From an uncultured Oscillibacter sp. (lineage in GTDB: Bacteria; Bacillota; Clostridia; Oscillospirales; Oscillospiraceae): a stretch of 64,000 nucleotides of DNA. The notes under the pieces were generated by a model. That model worked only from the letters and a program-made list of their open reading frames with translations, was not told the DNA's origin and searched no databases. This document shows positions 58,930 through 64,000 of the stretch, in pieces; position 1 is the first letter of the stretch, and each line of letters opens with the position of its first letter. The stretch covers positions 73,696-137,695 of the forward strand of contig CAJTMG010000003.1 in NCBI GenBank assembly GCA_910577405.1, written 5' to 3'. Made by a program: the position numbers and the translations under genes.

Positions 58930-59976
58930 TTACCGGACGGAGAAGCGGAAAACAGTGCAATGATGATAGGTATCCCCAGCCCGCAGGACGGCGGAGGGGA
59001 AGCGGTCATGATGAGGCGCGTCGGGGAAGATCTGGCTTTCGAGGCAGAAGCCCCAGCGTTTGTCGTAGGGCGCGCCGTTCTTTCCGGCAGGACTTCCGGG
59101 GAGGTAGTTGCCGGCGTAGAACTGGACGGCGGGCAGGGTCGTCAGGACCTCCAATTCAATGCCGCTTTCGGGGCTGTAGGCTTTCGCGGCAGTACGAAGG
59201 GAGCCGTCCGCGCCTGTGAGAACCCAGTTATGGTCATAGCCTCCCGCCATGGTGAGCTGCTCAAAGGGTGCGTCGATGTCCGCGCCGATGGCCTTGGGCT
59301 GCCGGAGGTCCATTGGGGTGCCGTCCACGGGAGCCAGCTCGCCGGTGGGGATGGACCCGGCATCTGTAGGCGTGTAGGCGCCGGCAAAAATCTGAATGGT
59401 CTGATCCAGCACCGGACCGCTGTCATGACCGGAGAGATTGAAATAGGCGTGATTGGTGAGATTGCAGAGGGTGTCCTTGTCGGACCGGGCCTGATAGTCG
59501 ATGGACAGGCCGGTTTCGCTCAGCGTGTAGACCACCCGGACGGTCAGGGTGCCGGGATAGTTCTCCTGTCCGTCGGGGCTGACAAGGGAGAGGGTCAGGC
59601 TGTCCGCGGAGGCGTCTTCCACGGTCCAGACCTGTTTATCAAAGCCGCAGGGTCCGCCGTGGAGATGGTTCGGGCCGTCGTTTTTCGCAAGCTGGTACAT
59701 TTTTCCGCCAAGCTGGAAGGCCGCGCCGCCGATTCTGTTGGCAAAGCGTCCGATCAGCGCGCCCATAAACTTGTCCTGGGCCTCGTAAGCCGCCATATTG
59801 TCATAACCAAGAAGCACGTCCACGATTTTCCCATCCCGGTCCGGCGCCCGGAAGCTCCGCAGCGCGCCGCCGTAGGTGAGAATATCGCAGGAGAGCCGCC
59901 CTGACTGGAGCGTGTATTGGTCCACAGGCTTGCCGCTGCTGGTGACGCCAAAGGGGATTTTTGTTACTTCTGCCAT
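58930..59976 (-). CDS. galM: Aldose 1-epimerase (galactose mutarotase)
   Basis: The 348-residue protein has the GalM pattern: ILTYGGALRSFRAPDRDGKIVDVLLGYDN, GRFANRIGGAAFQL, the catalytic-His segments NHLHGGPCGFDKQVW and NLTNHAYFNLSG, GGYDHNWVL, and the catalytic Glu region CLESQIFPDAPH. It interconverts alpha and beta anomers of galactose or glucose in the Leloir pathway. No other gal gene is nearby. ATG at 59976 follows AAAGGGCAGG. The promoter region contains a repeated TCCAGGTCAAA motif. Confidence 0.93.
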   Translation of the reverse strand: MAEVTKIPFGVTSSGKPVDQYTLQSGRLSCDILTYGGALRSFRAPDRDGKIVDVLLGYDNMAAYEAQDKFMGALIGRFANRIGGAAFQLGGKMYQLAKNDGPNHLHGGPCGFDKQVWTVEDASADSLTLSLVSPDGQENYPGTLTVRVVYTLSETGLSIDYQARSDKDTLCNLTNHAYFNLSGHDSGPVLDQTIQIFAGAYTPTDAGSIPTGELAPVDGTPMDLRQPKAIGADIDAPFEQLTMAGGYDHNWVLTGADGSLRTAAKAYSPESGIELEVLTTLPAVQFYAGNYLPGSPAGKNGAPYDKRWGFCLESQIFPDAPHHDRFPSAVLRAGDTYHHCTVFRFSVR

Positions 59977-60037
59977 ATGATACCTGCCCTTTCTGTGAAA
60001 TCTGCCATACACTGGCATACCCAGTTGTTTCTCTATC

Positions 60038-60106
60038 AGGATAACACGCAATTGCATCCAGGTCAAATCATTTCTTGTCCGAACACACACAAAATTCCAG
60101 GTCAAA
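60038..60106 (-). promoter_or_regulatory. galM promoter with direct repeats
   Basis: On the minus strand TTGACC (60061-60066) and TATCCT (60038-60043) have a 17-base spacer. The plus-strand motif TCCAGGTCAAA occurs at 60057-60067, overlapping the -35, and again at 60096-60106, 39 bases upstream. This suggests an activator or repressor binding two sites. Confidence 0.6.
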
Positions 60107-60257
60107 ATTATCAAAAAGTACCAGCGCATTGAAAACTTCCTGATTTTCCGCGTTTTTGAGGAAATGGGAAATCTATTCAGTCTGCCGGGGGATTTGCGGA
60201 AGCCCTCCGAGAAAAACAGTTCTTTTGTAAGACCGGTTCTTCCCTTCGAATTCGAGC
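60107..60257. other. Remainder of the galM-rimM intergenic region
   Basis: Between the galM promoter and the rimM promoter I see AT-rich sequence without a convincing gene, hairpin or repeat. Confidence 0.5.
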
Positions 60258-60286
60258 TTGTTTTGTCGGAGGGAACATGGTATACT
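60258..60286 (+). promoter_or_regulatory. Promoter of rimM-trmD
   Basis: TTGTTT (60258-60263) and TATACT (60281-60286) have a 17-base spacer. Initiation near 60293 supports the rimM ATG at 60325. Confidence 0.7.
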
Positions 60287-60324
60287 TTCAAGGAAAATCA
60301 AGAATCGAAAAGGAGAAAGCGCAA

Positions 60325-60822
60325 ATGAGACAGGAGAGCATCCAGGCCGGGAAGATTGTGGGCGTGCATGGCATCCGTGGCGAGCTGAAGGTCCAGCCGC
60401 TGGAGGAAGACGCGGAATTCCTGGCAGGCTTCGGGACCTTCCTGCTGGAGGGAAAGCCGGTAAAGGCCGCGGCCTGCCGGGTCCACAAGAATCAGCTGCT
60501 TTTGAAGCTCCCCGGCGTGGAGGACCGGACGGCCGCGGAAGCTTTGCGCGGGAAGCTGCTGTATATCCGGCGGGCGGACGCGGAGCTGCCGGAGGGCGAA
60601 TATTTCGACCAGGAACTTCTGGGCCTGGATGTGTACAACGGCGAGACGGGGGAGTGCATCGGGGAACTGACCGCCGTGGAGCATTACCCGGCCAGCAAGG
60701 TCTATACGGTCCGGGGCGTGAAAGAGTTCATGGTTCCCGCTGTGAAGGACGCTTTTATTCTGGGCGTGGACCTGGAGAATAACCGGATGGACATTCGGGT
60801 CTGGGAGGGCATGACGGAATGA
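60325..60822 (+). CDS. rimM: 16S rRNA processing protein RimM
   Basis: The 165-residue protein has the RimM N-terminal beta-barrel opening IQAGKIVGVHGIRGELKVQPL and the C-terminal PRC-like barrel (LPEGEYFDQELLGLDVYNGETGECIGELTAVEHYPASKVYTV). It helps mature the 30S head around S19. ATG at 60325 follows AAAGGAGA; a further in-frame start at 60277 lies inside the promoter. In many bacteria rpsP, a KH-domain gene and rplS flank rimM-trmD; here the pair has its own promoter and terminator and those neighbours are missing. Confidence 0.95.
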   Translation: MRQESIQAGKIVGVHGIRGELKVQPLEEDAEFLAGFGTFLLEGKPVKAAACRVHKNQLLLKLPGVEDRTAAEALRGKLLYIRRADAELPEGEYFDQELLGLDVYNGETGECIGELTAVEHYPASKVYTVRGVKEFMVPAVKDAFILGVDLENNRMDIRVWEGMTE

Positions 60823-61601
60823 ATATCGACATCCTGACCCTGTTCCCGGAATCCGTGGACGCTATGCTGAACGTGAGTATTTTAGGCCGCGCCCAGGAAC
60901 GGGGTTACATCGCAATCCGCACCCATCAGATCCGGGCTTATACTACGAATAAACAGATGCAGGTGGATGATTACCCATATGGCGGCGGTCGTGGCGCGGT
61001 GATGCAGGCGGACCCTCTTTATCGCTGCTGGACCCATGTGACGGAGACCTACGGTCCGGGACACACCATCTTTCTGTCCCCCTGCGGCCGGACCTTTACC
61101 CAGGAGACCGCCCGCGAATTGAAGGAACGCTATGAACATCTGATTTTGGTCTGCGGGCATTACGAGGGCGTGGACCAGCGATTTCTGGACGAATGCGCGG
61201 ACGAGGAAATCAGCATGGGGGACTTTGTCCTGACCGGCGGCGAAATCCCAGCCATGGCCGTTGCCGACGCGGTCTGCCGTATGGTCCCGGGAGTTCTGCC
61301 GGATGAAGAATGCTTTCAGGAGGAATCCCATTGGAACGGCCTGCTGGAGTATCCCCAGTATTCCCGGCCCGCTGTATGGCATGAGAGAGCCGTGCCGGAA
61401 ATTCTGCTGTCCGGGGATCACGGGAAAGTGGCGGCGTGGCGGAAGAAGGAAAGCTATAAACGGACCATGCGCCGCCGTCCGGACCTGTTCGCGAAATTTG
61501 ACGAAAGCCAGCTGACCACAAAGGCTGAAAAAAAAATCCTACAGGAGGCCCGGGACGAGCTGGCGGCGGAATCCGGAGACGCGCGGGCTGAAAATCCCTG
61601 A
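60819..61601 (+). CDS. trmD: tRNA (guanine37-N1)-methyltransferase TrmD
   Basis: The 260-residue SPOUT-class enzyme begins MNIDILTLFPESVDAMLNVSILGRA. It has DDYPYGGGRGAVMQ, the knot region LVCGHYEGVDQRFLDE, and DEEISMGDFVLTGGEIPAMAVADAV. It methylates N1 of G37 in tRNAs with G36 and prevents +1 frameshifting. Its ATG overlaps the rimM stop (ATGA). The last 20 residues beyond the usual end are Ala/Glu-rich. A bidirectional terminator follows. Confidence 0.97.
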   Translation: MNIDILTLFPESVDAMLNVSILGRAQERGYIAIRTHQIRAYTTNKQMQVDDYPYGGGRGAVMQADPLYRCWTHVTETYGPGHTIFLSPCGRTFTQETARELKERYEHLILVCGHYEGVDQRFLDECADEEISMGDFVLTGGEIPAMAVADAVCRMVPGVLPDEECFQEESHWNGLLEYPQYSRPAVWHERAVPEILLSGDHGKVAAWRKKESYKRTMRRRPDLFAKFDESQLTTKAEKKILQEARDELAAESGDARAENP

Positions 61602-61647
61602 CTGGAATCCGGAGGCGGAAAATTCCCGATAAACTGACAAAAAGGCA

Positions 61648-61697
61648 TAAAAATCCGGCGGAGCTGTGTACTGCAACCCCGCCGGATGTTTTTATTT
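61648..61697. terminator. Bidirectional terminator
   Basis: ATCCGGCGG (61653-61661) pairs with CCGCCGGAT (61679-61687), flanked by an A-run and GTTTTTATTT, and suits both trmD and the convergent SLH gene. Confidence 0.85.
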
Positions 61698-63150
61698 ACG
61701 CGATTTTTGCTGCAAAGATGCTGGTAGGACCGTCCGCGCCGCCGATGGATGCGAGGGCTTCGTTTTCGAGCTTCTCAAAGCCGGAGAAATCGGGGTAGGT
61801 AATCTTCACGTCCTTGCCCAGAGCGTTGACCTTCATCGTCATATCCATGCCCAGAACGACGTTGACTGTAAGGCTGTCCTTGCCGTCCGCCGCCTGTACG
61901 TCCGCCTTGAGTTCTACCTGCAAGGCCGCGTCTTTCAGATTGCCGTCCTTGCCGATGGTGTAGGTGATCTCGCCCTTGTCCACAGAGAATTTTACATCCA
62001 CGTCCAGGCTGGCGGGCATCAGGTTCAGGATTTGCCCCAGAAGACGGTTCATCAGCCCGGTAAAAGCGTCGTTGAGCGTCAGGGTGTAAACAGTGTTGTC
62101 CCCGGAGGTCTTGCTGGTAATGGTATCGATAAAGGGCAGCATGGCGGCGCTGGTCTTCCCGGAGGTCTGTTCAATCAGGGCCATCAGGGTCTCCATGTCC
62201 ATCTGGGAACCCATGGGCATCTGATAGGCTTCGTCTCCGGCACGGACATACATCACGCCGTCCTTGAGCCAGTATTCCACCTTCTGGGACTCGCTTTCAT
62301 CGCCGCTCTTCATGTCCACCGTCATATCCATTGCCATCTGAAAATCCTTGTCCAGAATCACCTTGACATTTCCCTTGACAACGGCTTCCATCTTTTCATC
62401 CATGTTCACGGAATTGTCAGTGCTCTTCATGCTGATGCCGATTCCCATTTTTGCGTCCACAGCGGTATCCAGCCCCTGAGACGCGGACATACTGGAGGCT
62501 TGCAGGGCGCGGCAGGCTTCAATCTTATCGGTCATGGGCTTTGCGGCTTCTGCGTCCACGGCTCCGCTTCTGATCAGGCTGTCCAGAAGGTAGGTGCTGC
62601 CATCCTTGAGGTCGGTGCCCAGGGCCTGATAGGTCATAGCGGCCAGGTCGTCCCGGAGGAACTCGCCGGTGATTGCGGAGAAGTCCAGGATTCCCTTTGT
62701 CATGGCGAAGGCCTGGGCATCGGCATACTCGAAATCGGTCTTGTCCTGATAGCCCAGCGCCCGCAGGAGGAACGTGGTATACATCTGGCTGGTGCAGGGG
62801 TTGGACGCGCCGAAGGTGGTGGCGGAAGTCCCGTTCGCAATGCCCCGGACCGTCAGCCAGGCTACGTGGGGCGCGGCGGTGTCGCTGACGTCGGTGAAGC
62901 CGTGGGTCAGGGTACCGTCGGCGTAAGCGGCCTTGGCCTCGTCCTCTGCGCCGAAGAGACGGACCAGCATAATGGCGGCTTCCGCGCGGGTGGGGGCACG
63001 GTCCAGAGCGAATCCGGACGCGTCGCCCTTCATCATCCCAATGGCGGCCAGGTCCTTGGCGGCGTCTTCATAGCTGGCCGCGGACACCTGGACGCCAAGT
63101 GAAGCCGTCAGCAGAAAGACCGACAGGAGGAGTGAGCAAAAGCGTTTCAT
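61696..63150 (-). CDS. Secreted S-layer-homology protein with GGADGPT C-terminal tail
   Basis: The 484-residue protein has a signal peptide (MKRFCSLLLSVFLLTASLGVQVSAAS). Two or three SLH-type repeats follow in residues 27-190 (YEDAAKDLAAIGMMKGDASGFALDRAPTRAEAAIMLVRL, FTDVSDTAAPHVAWLTVRGIANGTS), which should attach it to wall polymers. Residues about 220-460 form a repeating beta domain with alternating strands (MKSGDESESQKVEYWLKDGVMYVRAGDEAYQMP), similar to lipid-binding lipoprotein folds. The last residues read IGGADGPTSIFAAKIA, unlike the rest. A perfect-spacing promoter (63182-63210) and GGAG precede ATG 63150. Confidence 0.8.
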   Translation of the reverse strand: MKRFCSLLLSVFLLTASLGVQVSAASYEDAAKDLAAIGMMKGDASGFALDRAPTRAEAAIMLVRLFGAEDEAKAAYADGTLTHGFTDVSDTAAPHVAWLTVRGIANGTSATTFGASNPCTSQMYTTFLLRALGYQDKTDFEYADAQAFAMTKGILDFSAITGEFLRDDLAAMTYQALGTDLKDGSTYLLDSLIRSGAVDAEAAKPMTDKIEACRALQASSMSASQGLDTAVDAKMGIGISMKSTDNSVNMDEKMEAVVKGNVKVILDKDFQMAMDMTVDMKSGDESESQKVEYWLKDGVMYVRAGDEAYQMPMGSQMDMETLMALIEQTSGKTSAAMLPFIDTITSKTSGDNTVYTLTLNDAFTGLMNRLLGQILNLMPASLDVDVKFSVDKGEITYTIGKDGNLKDAALQVELKADVQAADGKDSLTVNVVLGMDMTMKVNALGKDVKITYPDFSGFEKLENEALASIGGADGPTSIFAAKIA

Positions 63151-63181
63151 AATAAGAAAGCTCCTTTCATTTGGTAACTTC

Positions 63182-63210
63182 ATTATAGACCCTGGCCGGA
63201 AATCCGTCAA
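63182..63210 (-). promoter_or_regulatory. Promoter of the GGADGPT-tailed SLH gene
   Basis: On the minus strand TTGACG (63205-63210) and TATAAT (63182-63187) have a 17-base spacer. Confidence 0.85.
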
Positions 63211-63219
63211 TAGAACGCG

Positions 63220-63248
63220 TTGACGCTGGGGAGCGGCTGTGGTAGAAT
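63220..63248 (+). promoter_or_regulatory. Promoter of the alpha/beta hydrolase gene
   Basis: TTGACG (63220-63225) and TAGAAT (63243-63248) have a 17-base spacer. Its -35 is nine bases from the -35 of the divergent SLH promoter. Confidence 0.8.
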
Positions 63249-63282
63249 CAGGGAAAACACTCGGATTTCAAGGAGGGACAGA

Positions 63283-63915
63283 ATGCTGGTATTTTTACAC
63301 GGCCTTGGCCAAACGCCCGAAAGCTGGACGGAAACCATCACGCAGCTGAAATCCGCCGGGCCGCGCCTTTGCCCCAATCTGGCGGAGCTGCTCCAGGGAA
63401 AGGCTCCGGACTATCAGAGCCTTTATCAAGCCGTTTCCGCGCTGTGCAGTCAGGCTGACGGAACGCTGGACCTGTGCGGTCTGTCCCTCGGCGGGGTGCT
63501 GGCCTTGCAGTACGCCATTGAACAGCCCCGGAAGGTCCGTTCACTGGCTCTGATCGCCCCCCAGTACAGGATGCCGAAAAATCTGCTGAGAGTGCAGAAT
63601 CTTCTGTTTCGGTTCATGCCCAAAACCGCCTTTCAGTCCACGGGGTTTGAGAAAGAATCGTTCATCCGGCTCTGTGGGTCTATGATGGATTTGGATTTCA
63701 CCAGCGCCCTTTCTGCCGTCGAATGCCCGGTTCTGGTGCTCTGCGGTGAACGGGATTCCGCAAACAAGAAAGCGGCGGTAAAATTGACGGAGTTACTGCC
63801 GAACGCGGAAATGCAGGAAATCCCAGGGGCCGGGCATGAGGTCAATCGGGACGCGCCGGAAAAGCTGGCCGGGGTGCTGAGCCGGTTCTGTCAGCGAATG
63901 GAACAGGGAGGGTAA
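63283..63915 (+). CDS. Alpha/beta-fold hydrolase
   Basis: The 210-residue protein has the fold start MLVFLHGLGQTPESW (oxyanion HG), nucleophile elbow LCGLSLGGVLALQYA, acid VLCGERDSANKKAA and catalytic His in IPGAGHEVNRDAPEKL. It is a small cytoplasmic esterase-type enzyme with a short lid; the substrate is unknown. ATG at 63283 follows AAGGAGGGA. It diverges from the SLH gene and is followed after 60 bases by the start of another gene. Confidence 0.88.
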   Translation: MLVFLHGLGQTPESWTETITQLKSAGPRLCPNLAELLQGKAPDYQSLYQAVSALCSQADGTLDLCGLSLGGVLALQYAIEQPRKVRSLALIAPQYRMPKNLLRVQNLLFRFMPKTAFQSTGFEKESFIRLCGSMMDLDFTSALSAVECPVLVLCGERDSANKKAAVKLTELLPNAEMQEIPGAGHEVNRDAPEKLAGVLSRFCQRMEQGG

Positions 63916-63975
63916 AACGATGCCGGAAGCGGCCGGGGCAGAATCAAAATCGTCAGACAATAGGAGGGATCAGTA

Positions 63976-64000
63976 ATGTCTATGATCGGTATGTTCGGCG
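63976..64000 (+). CDS. Start of a further gene (partial)
   Basis: AGGAGGGAT is followed by ATG at 63976, and the frame reads MSMIGMFG up to the window edge. The ribosome site is strong, but eight residues do not allow identification. Confidence 0.4.

Noticed and set aside
61666..63102. A 478-codon plus-strand open frame
   Set aside because: It is antisense to the SLH protein gene, which has a promoter, ribosome site and signal peptide.
63924..63980. An 18-codon frame starting ATGCCGGAAGCG after the alpha/beta hydrolase
   Set aside because: It is very short, hydrophilic and contains the ribosome site of the next gene; there is no evidence that it is translated as a product.
1..64000. tRNA genes, insertion sequences, prophage genes and CRISPR arrays
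   Set aside because: Reading both strands I saw no tRNA-like T-arm/acceptor pattern, no transposase or integrase motif, no phage structural genes, and no regularly spaced short repeats outside the in-frame dnaX arrays.

Overview
The window looks like a chromosomal segment of an anaerobic gut Clostridia, most likely Oscillospiraceae (Flavonifractor, Oscillibacter or Lawsonibacter relatives). This is inferred from four things: a GC-rich sequence with AAGGAGG ribosome sites and sigma-A promoters with 17-bp spacers; anaerobe redox genes (reverse rubrerythrin, rubredoxin, an NfnAB-type flavoprotein pair, NifU-like/GGGtGRT pair); S-layer-homology proteins; and the Firmicutes order SRP RNA-dnaX-ybaB. 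I found no tRNA, rRNA, insertion sequence, prophage or CRISPR array. About 52 protein genes are called, plus one RNA gene.

Layout. 1-3.5 kb: a truncated M20 dipeptidase, a membrane-anchored GH19-like protein, an S41-peptidase lipoprotein and an HPr-like protein lacking the phosphorylatable histidine. 3.5-6.6 kb: the GGGtGRT/Fe-S scaffold operon, a zinc-ribbon protein and a GNAT. 6.6-13.8 kb: a minus-strand run (cysteine desulfurase, MATE pump, RlmA-type methyltransferase, membrane protein, isochorismatase, GNAT) diverging from mtaB-yfbR. 13.9-20 kb: a YcdB/SLH surface protein, reverse rubrerythrin, rubredoxin, and a LacI-type regulator diverging from gap. 20.3-25 kb: SRP RNA, dnaX with a repeat-rich linker, ybaB and a DUF4127 lipoprotein. 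26-29.3 kb: an apbE / NusG-II / Gx-transporter operon behind a structured leader, then a CbxX-type AAA ATPase.

29.4-39.4 kb: a hypothetical, an EAL protein, a beta-lactamase-fold serine hydrolase behind a MerR-type promoter, an ECF sigma/anti-sigma pair and an FtsX-type ABC exporter. 39.7-46.8 kb: prfC coupled to an orphan response regulator, an NSS transporter with a 27-residue hydrophobic peptide, a Vat/CatB-type acetyltransferase and pcrA. 47-52.4 kb: a small membrane-anchored protein and a BlaI/BlaR1-like pair whose metallopeptidase is interrupted by an in-frame TAG, then a P-loop protein. 52.5-60 kb: a degenerate glucose-6-phosphate isomerase homologue, a DacF-type carboxypeptidase, an Imm51-type protein, YgjV, nfnAB and galM. 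60.3-64 kb: rimM-trmD, a second SLH protein with a GGADGPT tail, an alpha/beta hydrolase and the first codons of another gene.

The most notable signals are a shared operator-like motif (AATCGTTTAC) in the Fe-S scaffold promoter and in the gap leader beside the LacI gene; the His-less HPr; the degenerate PGI; the 19-bp-spacer MerR-type promoter with no MerR gene in sight; the small NSS-linked peptide; and the TAG-interrupted BlaR1-like gene. No sequence search was run; all family names come from recognising motifs in the translations.
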